Source: an uncultured Prevotella sp.
Lineage (GTDB): Bacteria > Bacteroidota > Bacteroidia > Bacteroidales > Bacteroidaceae
DNA: 31,074 nt
Assembly: GCA_900545525.1 (NCBI GenBank)
Contig: UQZX01000029.1
Span: 1 to 31,074, forward strand
Direction of reading: 5' to 3'
The notes beneath the pieces were generated by a model, which was not told where the DNA came from, did no database searches, and saw only the letters and a program-made list of their open reading frames with translations. Below are positions 7,773 to 16,607 of the stretch, one piece after another; the first letter of the stretch is position 1, and the number at the start of each line of letters is the position of its first letter. The position numbers and the translations under genes are program-made.

Positions 7773-8777
7773 ATGAACGAGAATAAAGTAATCATATACA
7801 CCGCCAGTGACGGGCAGACAAAGATAGACGTGAAGCTCGAAGATGAGACGCTGTGGCTTACTCAGGCTCAGATGTGCGAACTTTATCAGACAAGCAAATC
7901 AAACATAAGTGAGCACATAAAACATATTATTGAGGAAGGTGAATTGCAGGAAGATTCAGTTGTTCGGAAATTCCGAACAACTGCTACGGACGGGAAATCG
8001 TATCTGACTACTTTCTACAATCTGGACATGATAATAGCTCTCGGTTATCGTGTCCGCTCTATCATTGCAACCCGTTTCCGCCAATGGGCCACTCAGCGTT
8101 TAAAAGAATATATGGTAAAGGGCTTTACGCTTGATGACGAACGATTGAAGAAACTGGGCGGCGGAGGCTATTGGAAAGAACTGCTGGACAGAATCAGGGA
8201 TATTCGTGCTACAGAAAAGGTGATGTATCGTCAGGTGCTTGAGATATATGCCACAAGTATTGACTATGACCCAAGGGCTTCCGTATCACAGGACTTTTTC
8301 AAAAAAGTGCAGAACAAGATACATTATGCGATTCACGGACACACGGCAGCGGAACTTATCGTTGAGCGGGCTGATGCCGAGAAGGACTTTATGGGGCTGT
8401 TGACTTTCAAGGGGAATCACCCCACACTTGTGGAAGCAAAGACAGCAAAGAACTATCTGAATGACAAAGAGCTTCGTGCTATGGGACAATTGGTTTCGGG
8501 ATATTTGGATTTTGCAGAACGACAGGCAGAACGTGAACAACCGATGACTATGAATGACTGGGCTGCATATTTGGATAGGATATTAACCATGTCGGGAGAG
8601 AATCTTCTGCAAGGATCAGGACGTGTTTCTCATGAGGATGCAATGGAACACGCCACCAATGAGTACCGTAAATACAAACAACGCACAATCAGTGATGTAG
8701 AACGCGATTATCTGATGTCGATTAAAAGCATTGAGGACTTAGGTAAGAAAAGTGGCAAAGATTCAGACAAGAAATGA
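7773..8777 (+). CDS. RhuM family protein
   Basis: The 334-residue protein is a full-length RhuM ('virulence RhuM', originally from Salmonella SPI-3). It has the N-terminal IIYTASDGQTKIDVKLEDET and a helix-turn-helix-like segment WLTQAQMCELYQTSKSNISE at ~28-47. The typical RSIIATRFRQWATQRLKEYM follows, then a helical C-terminal domain with NKIHYAIHGHTAAELI, EAKTAKNYLNDKEL and DFAERQAE. The molecular role is unknown. The N-terminal part resembles DNA-binding domains, and the family accompanies mobile and restriction loci. The start ATG 7773 directly precedes the conserved N-terminus. It is intact, in contrast to the broken Bro-N gene 35 bp upstream, and its base composition is intermediate between island and carbohydrate cluster. 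It is the last gene of the island. Confidence 0.85.
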   Translation: MNENKVIIYTASDGQTKIDVKLEDETLWLTQAQMCELYQTSKSNISEHIKHIIEEGELQEDSVVRKFRTTATDGKSYLTTFYNLDMIIALGYRVRSIIATRFRQWATQRLKEYMVKGFTLDDERLKKLGGGGYWKELLDRIRDIRATEKVMYRQVLEIYATSIDYDPRASVSQDFFKKVQNKIHYAIHGHTAAELIVERADAEKDFMGLLTFKGNHPTLVEAKTAKNYLNDKELRAMGQLVSGYLDFAERQAEREQPMTMNDWAAYLDRILTMSGENLLQGSGRVSHEDAMEHATNEYRKYKQRTISDVERDYLMSIKSIEDLGKKSGKDSDKK

Positions 8778-8816
8778 AATACATGCCACATAAAGTTTTG
8801 CTGGAGGTTGCTGTGC

Positions 8817-8833
8817 ATAAAGCATAGCTTTAT
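8817..8833 (+). terminator. Short hairpin after the RhuM gene
   Basis: ATAAAGC, loop ATA, GCTTTAT, about 40 bp after the RhuM stop. The 7-bp stem is AU-rich and is followed by only a brief T-rich run, so termination here is a weak inference. Confidence 0.35.
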
Positions 8834-8907
8834 TTAACCGAAACTTCATTTTCTGCTCTTTTATACTTTAATTTTGACTGTTCAATCGTTTTTCATAAAA
8901 AAATCGT

Positions 8908-8915
8908 TATATTTG
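8908..8915 (+). promoter_or_regulatory. Bacteroidetes -7 promoter element for the GH127-led operon
   Basis: TATATTTG matches the TAnnTTTG consensus exactly and is followed by TACAC. A clean TTG at the -33 spacing is not obvious; a TTG at 8875-8877 is too far away. Transcription would begin near 8922 and run into the GH127 gene with a long leader. It is the only good promoter I see for the first carbohydrate genes. Confidence 0.6.
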
Positions 8916-9115
8916 TACACAACTTAAAGAATCTAAGACTATACAAACAATACACGTTTGTTTATAAGGAAATGCTGCAACGCTTTTCTGCCACCATACA
9001 GTTGGATATAATATATTATGTTTAACCACAGAAAACAGCGTACATTAAATATCCTTATCCGTCTATTACAAAAAAACGAAACAAACAGGACTATAATATA
9101 AAAAAATAATATAGC

Positions 9116-11224
9116 ATGAAAAAAACAACTCTCGGCATGGCACTTGCCATAATGTCTGCAATGCCTTCCATGGCACAACAAAACGGCATTACGGACACAG
9201 GCAAGAGCAAGTATGCCGTACTGACATCCACCCCTATCAACGCCGTGAAATGGACCGACGGTTTCTGGGGCGAGCGCTTCGGAGTGTTCAGCGGCACGTC
9301 CGTACAGAGCATGTGGGAAACATGGCAGTCGGACAAATCGCATGGTTTTCACAATTTTCTCGTTGCCGCAGGCGAAAAGCGCGGACGCCGTCACGGTCCC
9401 CCATTCCACGACGGCGACATGTACAAATGGCTTGAGGCAGTTGCCTCGGTGTATGCCATAAACAAGGACCCGGAACTGGAAAAGATAATGAACCGGTTCA
9501 TTGGCTGCATCGTAAAGTCGCAACGCGAGGACGGATATATACATACACCGGTAATCGTAGCGGAACTGAACAAACGCCTTGCCGAGCTGGAGAAGAACAC
9601 AGGTAAGGAAGCCACTCAGGAGGAGATAGACAACACCGTGGTGGGAACAAAGGTGGGTACCGCCAAGGACGGGGCGTTCGGCAACAGCCTAAACTTCGAG
9701 ACATACAACCTTGGACACCTCATAACAGCTGGACTAGTGCACAAGCGTGCAACAGGACAGACTACATTATACAACTGCGCCGTTAAGGCAGCCGACTTCC
9801 TCTGCTCTTTCTATGAAAACAACGCCGAGGCACTGGCACGCAACGCCGTGTGCCCGTCGCACTACATGGCAATTGCCGAGATGTACCGCGAGACAGGCAA
9901 CCCGCGCTATCTCAAGACGGCACAGGGCATGATAGACATACGCGGAATGGTGGAGAACGGCACGGACGACAACCAGGACCGCGTGCCGTTCCGCGAGCAG
10001 TATAACGCCATAGGACACTCAGTAAGGGCAAACTACCTGTATGCCGGCGTTGCCGATCTGTATCTTGAGAGCGGCGAGGAGCAGCTGATGAAGAACCTTA
10101 CATCTATATGGAACGACATTGTTACGCGCAAGATGTACATAACGGGAGCCTGCGGCGCACTATACGACGGAACATCACCCGACGGAACCGACTATAAGCC
10201 GGACAACGTTCAGAAGGTGCACCAGAGCTACGGACGCCCATACCAGCTGCCCCACTCGACGGCACACAACGAGACATGTGCCAACATCGGCAACATGCTG
10301 TTCAACTGGCGTATGTTCTCGGCAACAGGCGAGGCTAAATATGTTGATATCGTTGAAAACTGCTTCTATAACAGCATACTGCCGGGAATAAGCCTTGACG
10401 GCAAGAGATATTTCTACACCAATCCCATGCGCATGTCGGACGAGCTGCCTTACAAGCTGCGCTGGCCGAAGGAGCGCACGGAATATATCAGCTGCTTCTG
10501 CTGCCCGCCAAACACACTGCGCACGCTATGTCAGGCACAAGACTACGCATACTCGGTGGGCAACAAGGAGCTATATATAAATATGTATGGCGCAAACACG
10601 CTCAGCACAAAGATTGACGGCGTGGGAGACATCGAGATAAAGCAGGAGACTGACTATCCATGGGACGGCAAGATTAAGCTGACAATAACAAGGCTTAAAG
10701 GCAAGAAAGAGCTGACATTCAAGATGAGAGTACCCGAATGGGCAAAGAAGGCTGTTGCAACCACAGGTGACGGGAAAATAAAGGTTGAAACTGACGACAG
10801 AGGCTCATACATGACCATTACCAACGAATGGAAGAAAGGGGACGTGATAAACATAGACATACCTATGGAGGCACGGCTCATCGAGGCAAACCCGCTCGTT
10901 GAGGAAAGCCGCGGACAGGTTGCCGTACAGCGTGGTCCGGTTATATACTGCCTTGAAAGCAACGACCTCAACGGCGTTGACATTGACAACATTGCAATTC
11001 CGCTCAATGCAAAGTTCACGACGGTAGAGACAACCATAGACGGCAGCCGCATGATGGCTCTTGAGACGGAAGCTATAAACCGCGCAGAAAAGCCGTGGAC
11101 AGGAACGCTGTACAGAGAAGTGGGAACAGAAAAGAATAAAGTAAAAATACGCCTTATACCTTATTACGCATGGGGCAACAGAGGCAAAAGCGAAATGACA
11201 GTATGGATACCCGCAGGACTTTAA
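9116..11224 (+). CDS. Secreted GH127-family glycoside hydrolase (DUF1680; beta-L-arabinofuranosidase / aceric acid hydrolase type)
   Basis: The 702-residue enzyme has a type I signal peptide (MKKTTLGMALAIMSAMPSMA, cleavage before QQNG), so it is periplasmic or exported. The rest is an (alpha/alpha)6-barrel plus beta-domain family protein. HNETCANIGNMLFNWRMF supplies E386 and C388, and ISCFCCPPNTLR supplies C462 and C463. In characterised GH127 enzymes a Glu-Cys-Cys-Cys set binds zinc and one of the paired Cys is the nucleophile, and all four are present here. Family members release beta-L-arabinofuranose; the B. thetaiotaomicron member BT1003 removes aceric acid from rhamnogalacturonan II. 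The last 22 nt overlap the next gene, a GH141-like protein, the same pairing as BT1003-BT1002. GH146 is a close alternative family. Exact substrate is unproven. Confidence 0.85.
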   Translation: MKKTTLGMALAIMSAMPSMAQQNGITDTGKSKYAVLTSTPINAVKWTDGFWGERFGVFSGTSVQSMWETWQSDKSHGFHNFLVAAGEKRGRRHGPPFHDGDMYKWLEAVASVYAINKDPELEKIMNRFIGCIVKSQREDGYIHTPVIVAELNKRLAELEKNTGKEATQEEIDNTVVGTKVGTAKDGAFGNSLNFETYNLGHLITAGLVHKRATGQTTLYNCAVKAADFLCSFYENNAEALARNAVCPSHYMAIAEMYRETGNPRYLKTAQGMIDIRGMVENGTDDNQDRVPFREQYNAIGHSVRANYLYAGVADLYLESGEEQLMKNLTSIWNDIVTRKMYITGACGALYDGTSPDGTDYKPDNVQKVHQSYGRPYQLPHSTAHNETCANIGNMLFNWRMFSATGEAKYVDIVENCFYNSILPGISLDGKRYFYTNPMRMSDELPYKLRWPKERTEYISCFCCPPNTLRTLCQAQDYAYSVGNKELYINMYGANTLSTKIDGVGDIEIKQETDYPWDGKIKLTITRLKGKKELTFKMRVPEWAKKAVATTGDGKIKVETDDRGSYMTITNEWKKGDVINIDIPMEARLIEANPLVEESRGQVAVQRGPVIYCLESNDLNGVDIDNIAIPLNAKFTTVETTIDGSRMMALETEAINRAEKPWTGTLYREVGTEKNKVKIRLIPYYAWGNRGKSEMTVWIPAGL

Positions 11225-12957
11225 CAACCATGATTTTTGCCGCATTTGCCGGCACAGTGATAAACGCTACCGACCTGACAGTAAAGCCGGGAGAATACGC
11301 CATAGAGAAGGCTTTGCAGCAGGCACGCGAAGAAAGGCGGCTCAACAATGCCAAAGATATATGTATCAGACTGACGGAAGGCACATACCGACTTAACCAG
11401 CCTGTAATAATAAGACCGGAAGACAACGGCACACGCATTGTTGCGGAAGGTAATGTAACAATAAGCGGAGGAGTAAAGATTGAAGGCTGGCGCAAAGAGG
11501 GCAAGCTGTATGTTGCCGACGTACCTGAATTCAACGGGCGTCCGCTCGAGTTCAGACAGATGTGGATAAACGGCAAAAAAGCCGTTAGGGCAAGGGATGT
11601 GGACAACTTTGAAAAGATGTTCCGCATACGCAGTCTCGACAAGAAAAAGGAAGTGATATATGTGCCTGCCGCAGCTGTAAGGAAAATAGTAAATACAAGG
11701 AATGCAGAAATGGTACTGCACGAAATGTGGTGCGTGGCAAACCTTAGGATAAAGGACATAAAAATAACGGGAGACAGTGCTGCCGTAACATTCCATAACC
11801 CCGAGAGCCATATCCACTTCATGCACCCGTGGCCGTCGCCAATGGTGACAAAGGACGGGCACAACTCTGCTTTCTACCTGACAAACGCGAAGGAACTGCT
11901 TGACACTCCAGGTGAATGGTATCTCGACACAAAGGCAAACAAAGTTTATTACATGCCACGCAAAGGCGAGAACATGAAAACAGCAGATGTGGAAGTGCCC
12001 GCAATAGAAACACTGGTAAAAGTCGAAGGTACGCCCGACAACCCCGTGAAGGACGTTACATTCGAAGGAATAAAATTCAGCCACTCAACATGGATGCGTC
12101 CGTCAATAAGCGGACACGCCCCGCTACAGGCAGGCATGTATATGATTGAGGCATACAAACTGCGCCCTAAAATGGAACGTCCCAACGGCGACCACAAGCT
12201 TGACAATCAGGGCTGGGTGGGCAGACCGGCAGCGGCAGTAAGCATAGATTGCGCTGAGAATGTAAATTTCAGTAAATGTACATTCGAGCACATTGCATCT
12301 ACCGCCCTTGACTATCATACATATATAAAAGGTGGAAGCGTGGACCGATGTATATTAAAAGATGTCGGAGGCAACGGCATACTGGCAGGAAGTTTCGGAC
12401 CGGAGGCACATGAGGCACATCTGCCATACGACCCTGCGGACAGGCGGATAATATGCAACGGGCTAAGCATAACAAACAACCTCATAACCGACGTAACCAA
12501 CGAGGACTGGGGATGTGTGGGCATAGGAGCCGGATTTGTCAGGAACATCAATATCTGCCACAACGAGATATGCGAGGTTTCGTACACGGGCATTAGCATG
12601 GGATGGGGATGGAACAGACAGGTGTGCTCAATGGCAAATAACCATGTGTGCCACAACCTGATACATCACTATGCAAGGCACATGTACGACACGGCTGGCA
12701 TATACACTCTCGGCTCGCAGCCCCACTCGTTTATCGAGGATAATGTTGTGCGTGACATCTATACTCCGGGATATGCCCATGACCCCAATCACTGGTTCTA
12801 TCTGTATACAGACGAGGGTTCTTCACACATAACGGTAAGGAACAACTGGACACCGACGGAGAAATACCTGAAGAACGCCAACGGACCAGGAAACATCTGG
12901 GAAAACAACGGACCGGCTGTTGCCGACAGCATTAAGGCGAAGGCGGGAATTAATTAA
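11203..12957 (+). CDS. Secreted right-handed beta-helix protein, GH141-like
   Basis: I choose ATG 11203 because it gives MDTRRTLTTMIFAAFAGTVI and a likely cleavage after NA, a good signal peptide; an earlier in-frame ATG at 11170 would add 11 polar residues before it. The mature ~560 residues start with the pattern of GH141 and related glycan-active beta-helix proteins: LTEGTYRLNQPVIIRPEDNG, ISGGVKIEGW, FRQMWINGKKAVRARD. Parallel beta-helix rungs follow (DVTFEGIKFSHSTW, VNFSKCTFEHIAS, GLSITNNLITDV, INICHNEICEV, NNHVCHNLIHHY, SFIEDNVVRDIY, HITVRNNWTP). GH141 includes the RG-II alpha-L-fucosidase BT1002. The gene overlaps the GH127 stop by 22 nt, implying coupled translation. The beta-helix call is firm; GH141 and fucosidase activity are inferred from architecture and neighbours. 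Confidence 0.7.
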   Translation: MDTRRTLTTMIFAAFAGTVINATDLTVKPGEYAIEKALQQAREERRLNNAKDICIRLTEGTYRLNQPVIIRPEDNGTRIVAEGNVTISGGVKIEGWRKEGKLYVADVPEFNGRPLEFRQMWINGKKAVRARDVDNFEKMFRIRSLDKKKEVIYVPAAAVRKIVNTRNAEMVLHEMWCVANLRIKDIKITGDSAAVTFHNPESHIHFMHPWPSPMVTKDGHNSAFYLTNAKELLDTPGEWYLDTKANKVYYMPRKGENMKTADVEVPAIETLVKVEGTPDNPVKDVTFEGIKFSHSTWMRPSISGHAPLQAGMYMIEAYKLRPKMERPNGDHKLDNQGWVGRPAAAVSIDCAENVNFSKCTFEHIASTALDYHTYIKGGSVDRCILKDVGGNGILAGSFGPEAHEAHLPYDPADRRIICNGLSITNNLITDVTNEDWGCVGIGAGFVRNINICHNEICEVSYTGISMGWGWNRQVCSMANNHVCHNLIHHYARHMYDTAGIYTLGSQPHSFIEDNVVRDIYTPGYAHDPNHWFYLYTDEGSSHITVRNNWTPTEKYLKNANGPGNIWENNGPAVADSIKAKAGIN

Positions 12958-13044
12958 GAGTTAAGAATTAGAAGCTTATTAGAGATTAGAAATTAAAGGA
13001 ATACACCACATGATACTATTTTTCTTAATTCTTAACTCTTAATT
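12952..13044. repeat. Long AT-rich inverted repeat between beta-helix gene and transporter gene
   Basis: AATTAAGAGTTAAGAATTA (12952-12970) includes the stop codon of the upstream gene. Its exact reverse complement TAATTCTTAACTCTTAATT lies at 13026-13044, with a 55-nt spacer. The right side continues in imperfect repeats of TTCTTAATT up to about 13075. In RNA this would form a 19-bp stem just before the MFS start at 13082, and could act as an attenuator, processing site or mRNA stabiliser. Confidence 0.8.
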
Positions 13045-13081
13045 CTTAATTAAACAAGATTCTTAATTAAAAAATAAGATT

Positions 13082-14458
13082 ATGGAAAACAAAAAGAACA
13101 GTCTGAAAAGCACACTTGCAGTATCACTGACCAACTATCTTGATGCCGGTGCCATCGTGGCAGGCGCAAGCGGACTGACATTATGGAAAGATTATTTAGG
13201 ACTCACCGAGGGACATCTCGGCTGGCTCAACGCCATTAGCGCCAACTGTCTCGGTGCAGCTATAGGTGCGATAATAGGCGGATTCATGGCCGACAAATAC
13301 GGACGCAAGGCAATATATACCTACAACATGCTGGTATATATGCTCGGCGTGCTGATAGTAATGATATCCATGAACTTCCCCACCCTTCTTCTCGGATTCC
13401 TCATAACAGGCATTTCGGTAGGAGTGGGCGTACCGGCATCATGGACATACATATCTGAGAGTTCTGAGACAAACAACCGCGGACGCAACATCTGCATATC
13501 GCAGATGGCATGGGGCATCGGTCCGCTCATCATCCTTATAATAGGAACATTGCTCGCACCTGGCACAGGTTTGAACGGTGACAACGGCGGCGTTCTGTTC
13601 TCTTTTGTAGAAATAATTGCCAATTTAGTTACCGGCGGTGAGGCACAGGGTGCGGCACTGCGCGTGTTCAGTTCAAGAATAGTCTTCGCGTCGTTGTTCG
13701 TCGTGGCACTGATAGCATGGTTGCTGCAGCGCCGTCTTGACGAGAGTGCCGAGTGGAAGGCTGCGAAGGAGGCTGAGAAGAAGAGCGGCGTGAAGCAGAA
13801 GAGCGTGTTCTCGTCGTTCGGCGAGCTGTTCTCAAACAAGGTATGCGTGCGCTCAATGCTGTTTCTGTCGGGCATGTACCTCACATGGAACCTCGTATGC
13901 TCGGTAATGGGTTTCTTCCAGCCGCACATATACGAGACGGCAGGCGGTCTGTCTAACGAGATGGCAAACATGTTTGCCGCAGGCCAGTGGGTTGTAATCA
14001 TCGCCATGACCTTTGTTTGCTCGCTCATCGTCGACCGCGTAAACCAGCGCATGCTGTTTGCTTTTGGCGTAAGCATGGGTGTCATTGCATGGCTCATAAT
14101 AGTGACAATAGGCATAACAAGCATGACCGGACTTATCGTGTTCACGCTGCTGTGGGCAATTCAGGCTGGAATATCGGTACAGACGTTCTATGCCCTTTGG
14201 GCTTCCGAGCTGTTCCCCGCAAAATACAGGGCCGCCGCTCAGGGCATCATGTTCTTCATCGTAAGAGGACTGTCTGCCGCATGGGGACTGTATTTCGTAC
14301 ATATCTACGGCGAGAACGGCGAGGGATTCACCCTTGCGGGATATATAATGATGGCATTCTTCGTGATATCGCTTATCATCGGAACAATATGGGCACCCAA
14401 GACACAGGGCAAGACCTTGGAGGAAATAACACGCGAGAGATATGGAGACGACATCTAA
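13082..14458 (+). CDS. MFS sugar transporter (sugar porter type)
   Basis: The 458-residue protein is strongly hydrophobic with about 12 predicted membrane helices. The MFS loop 2-3 signature GGFMADKYGRKAIY lies near residues 67-80. The C-terminal tail APKTQGKTLEEI is the sugar-porter version of PETKGKTLEEI. It should import a mono- or small oligosaccharide across the inner membrane with a cation. The next gene starts 17 nt inside this one and encodes a rhamnosidase without signal peptide, so the imported compound probably carries terminal rhamnose. The gene follows the beta-helix gene by 124 bp containing the AT-rich inverted repeat. Porter family is well supported; the substrate is an inference from context, and a free sugar such as rhamnose, fucose or arabinose is equally possible. 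Confidence 0.85.
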   Translation: MENKKNSLKSTLAVSLTNYLDAGAIVAGASGLTLWKDYLGLTEGHLGWLNAISANCLGAAIGAIIGGFMADKYGRKAIYTYNMLVYMLGVLIVMISMNFPTLLLGFLITGISVGVGVPASWTYISESSETNNRGRNICISQMAWGIGPLIILIIGTLLAPGTGLNGDNGGVLFSFVEIIANLVTGGEAQGAALRVFSSRIVFASLFVVALIAWLLQRRLDESAEWKAAKEAEKKSGVKQKSVFSSFGELFSNKVCVRSMLFLSGMYLTWNLVCSVMGFFQPHIYETAGGLSNEMANMFAAGQWVVIIAMTFVCSLIVDRVNQRMLFAFGVSMGVIAWLIIVTIGITSMTGLIVFTLLWAIQAGISVQTFYALWASELFPAKYRAAAQGIMFFIVRGLSAAWGLYFVHIYGENGEGFTLAGYIMMAFFVISLIIGTIWAPKTQGKTLEEITRERYGDDI

Positions 14459-16544
14459 GGCAACATGGATATGGTATCCGGGCGACTTTGAAGTGTGGCT
14501 CGGAAACCGTTTCAACAACAGGCGCACGGAACGCGGGGCAATGTTTCCGCCGTTCTGGAAGCAGGACAGCCACTGGGTTACGGTTGAATTCTCTACAACC
14601 GTGACACTGGAAAAGCCCGAGACAATAGCGATAAAGGCTGAAGGGGACTTCAACTTTATGCTTGACGGCAAGCTGCAGTTCGGCATGCCGTCAAGTTTCG
14701 TCATTCCAGCAGGCGAGCACAGACTGAACTTCAAGGTGCACAATCAGGCAACGCCGCCGGCACTGTACATATCAGGAGAGACAATAAACACGGGAAGCAC
14801 ATGGCTTGCAACGTATGAGGACAAGATATGGATAGACGAGAACGGCGTAGCTCACGGTTCGGGCATATACGTGCCGGCAGCGACATGGAACTTCGACAGT
14901 CCCGACACGCCGCCGTCAGATTACAGTTTGGAACGAAAAGAAATAATACCGGTTGCCGTTGAAAAGTCTGCGGCAAGCGGTATTCTCTATGATTTCGGAC
15001 GTGAAACCTTCGGGTATATCAAACTGAAGAATGTACAGGGGAAAGGAACCATATATATATATTATGGTGAGAGCCGTGAAGAAGCGCTGGACAAAGAACA
15101 CTGTGAGACACTCGACCGTATAGATGCGGACTGTAACAAAGAGGATATTATTGTCAAAGGCTCAAAAGCTTTTCGCTTTACATATATTGAGGCAGGAAAC
15201 GGCATTTGCATAGAAAATGTATCGGCTGATTTTGAATATTCTCCGTACAACAAGGATAAAAGCGGAAGTTTCAGATGCAACGACGAGCTTATCAACAAAA
15301 TATGGGATATCGGTGCATATACAATGGACCTTACGACACGAGAGTTTTTTGTTGACGGAATAAAACGAGACCGCTGGACATGGTCAGGAGATGCCATACA
15401 GTCGTATCTGATGAACTATTACCTAAGATTTGACACAGACTGCGTAAGACGTACAATACGCCAGTTGAGAGGTAAAGATCCGGTAACGGCGCATATCAAT
15501 ACCATTATGGATTATACCTTCTATTGGTTTAAATCCGTACACGATTATTACACATATACAGCAGACATCGACTTTGTACGTGAGATTTATCCCCGTATGC
15601 AGACAATGATGCAATATGTATTGAACCGGACCGACAACGAAGGAATGGCAGAGGGACGGTCAGATGACTGGATTTTCGTAGACTGGGTTGACTTTCCCAT
15701 GCACAAGCGCGGCACCCTCTGTTTTGAGCAGATTCTGCTATGCAAATCGCTTGAGGTAATGAAGTTATGTGCAACAATACTGAAAGGCAATCAACCGGAA
15801 GTTCTCCCTCAAGGCAGCATAACAGAAGAAGAATATGCAGCTGATATTGAAAAATACACCATATTGGAAGCGTCATTACATAAGAAGCTGAAAGCGACAT
15901 TTTGGGACAACAGGAAAAAAGCGTTCATGCACGCCATAGAAGACGGAAGGATGAACACACAGATAACAAAGTTTCCCAACATGTTTGCAATAATCTACGG
16001 ATATCTCACAGAAGAAGAGAAGCAAACCGTGATGAAGTCTGTCATGCTAAATCCCGATATTGAGTCGATAACAACACCATACATGCGCTTCTACGAGCTG
16101 GAGTCATTATGTCTTATGGGCATGCAGCAGCAGGTACTTAAAGAAATACGCAACTATTGGGGAGGAATGATAAAAGAGGGTGCAACAAGTTTTTGGGAAA
16201 AATATAATCCCGAAGAAGAAGGCATACAGCATCTTGCCATGTACGGGCGTCCATATGGCAAAAGCCTGTGCCATGCCTGGGGGGCAAGCCCTATATATCT
16301 GCTCGGAAAATACTATTTAGGAGTGAAGCCGACAAAAGCCGGATATGAGGAATATGAAATAAAACCGGTACTCGGCGATCTTGAATGGATGGAAGGGGAC
16401 GTGCCGACACCCTACGGAAACATTCATTTGAGAATGGACAAGAAGGGAATATGTGTAAACAGCAAAGGCGGGAAAGGTGTTCTCATAATAGGAGAACACA
16501 GATATGAAATTCCTTGCGGCAAAGAAATAAACATCTGTTTTTAA
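14442..16544 (+). CDS. Cytoplasmic GH78-like alpha-L-rhamnosidase
   Basis: The 700-residue protein starts METTSKATWIWYPGDFEVWL and has no signal peptide, so it should work in the cytoplasm. N-terminal beta-sandwich domains (~1-270, including LYDFGRETFGYIKLKN) precede an (alpha/alpha)6 barrel (~275-620). The barrel has the GH78 signature DGIKRDRWTWSGDA near 305-320, equivalent to the CxxRDxxxWxGDA motif, then GRSDDWIFVDW, SFWEKYNP and GKSLCHAWGASPIYLL. A C-terminal beta domain follows (GYEEYEIKPVLGDLEWMEG). GH78 inverting enzymes release alpha-L-rhamnose from pectin fragments and glycosides. The start is fixed by the 17-nt overlap with the MFS gene (ATGGAGACGACATCTAAG), which points to coupled translation and a shared substrate. 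Family is well supported; RG-II rhamnose as substrate is an inference from the neighbours. Confidence 0.85.
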   Translation: METTSKATWIWYPGDFEVWLGNRFNNRRTERGAMFPPFWKQDSHWVTVEFSTTVTLEKPETIAIKAEGDFNFMLDGKLQFGMPSSFVIPAGEHRLNFKVHNQATPPALYISGETINTGSTWLATYEDKIWIDENGVAHGSGIYVPAATWNFDSPDTPPSDYSLERKEIIPVAVEKSAASGILYDFGRETFGYIKLKNVQGKGTIYIYYGESREEALDKEHCETLDRIDADCNKEDIIVKGSKAFRFTYIEAGNGICIENVSADFEYSPYNKDKSGSFRCNDELINKIWDIGAYTMDLTTREFFVDGIKRDRWTWSGDAIQSYLMNYYLRFDTDCVRRTIRQLRGKDPVTAHINTIMDYTFYWFKSVHDYYTYTADIDFVREIYPRMQTMMQYVLNRTDNEGMAEGRSDDWIFVDWVDFPMHKRGTLCFEQILLCKSLEVMKLCATILKGNQPEVLPQGSITEEEYAADIEKYTILEASLHKKLKATFWDNRKKAFMHAIEDGRMNTQITKFPNMFAIIYGYLTEEEKQTVMKSVMLNPDIESITTPYMRFYELESLCLMGMQQQVLKEIRNYWGGMIKEGATSFWEKYNPEEEGIQHLAMYGRPYGKSLCHAWGASPIYLLGKYYLGVKPTKAGYEEYEIKPVLGDLEWMEGDVPTPYGNIHLRMDKKGICVNSKGGKGVLIIGEHRYEIPCGKEINICF

Positions 16545-16607
16545 TACCGTACCTTTATAAGTCTTATAAAAAGCATAAATCTTCATTACATAAATAAAGT
16601 CAAAGCA

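Larger units (their letters stand above)
8778..9115. other. Intergenic region between island and carbohydrate cluster
   Basis: These 338 bp hold no credible gene. They contain the weak RhuM hairpin (8817-8833), a good -7 promoter element (8908-8915) and a leader of about 190 nt before the GH127 start. The leader is AT-rich with a small inverted repeat (AAACAA at 8945-8950 and TTGTTT at 8958-8963). No riboswitch-like fold was recognised. Confidence 0.6.

Noticed and set aside
8922..9115. Riboswitch or leader RNA before the GH127 gene
   Set aside because: The ~190-nt leader is long, but only a weak 6-bp inverted repeat is visible and no known riboswitch motif was recognised.
11170..11202. Earlier start for the beta-helix protein
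   Set aside because: The extra 11 residues are polar and would sit before the signal peptide; ATG 11203 gives a normal signal sequence.
13987..14604. 205-codon + strand frame across the MFS-GH78 junction
   Set aside because: It overlaps both strongly supported genes in a different frame and reads as a His/Arg/Cys-rich shadow translation.
16545..16607. Promoter TACCTTTA before the GH138-like gene
   Set aside because: One mismatch to the -7 consensus and no -33 TTG; the 63-bp gap could equally be read through from upstream.
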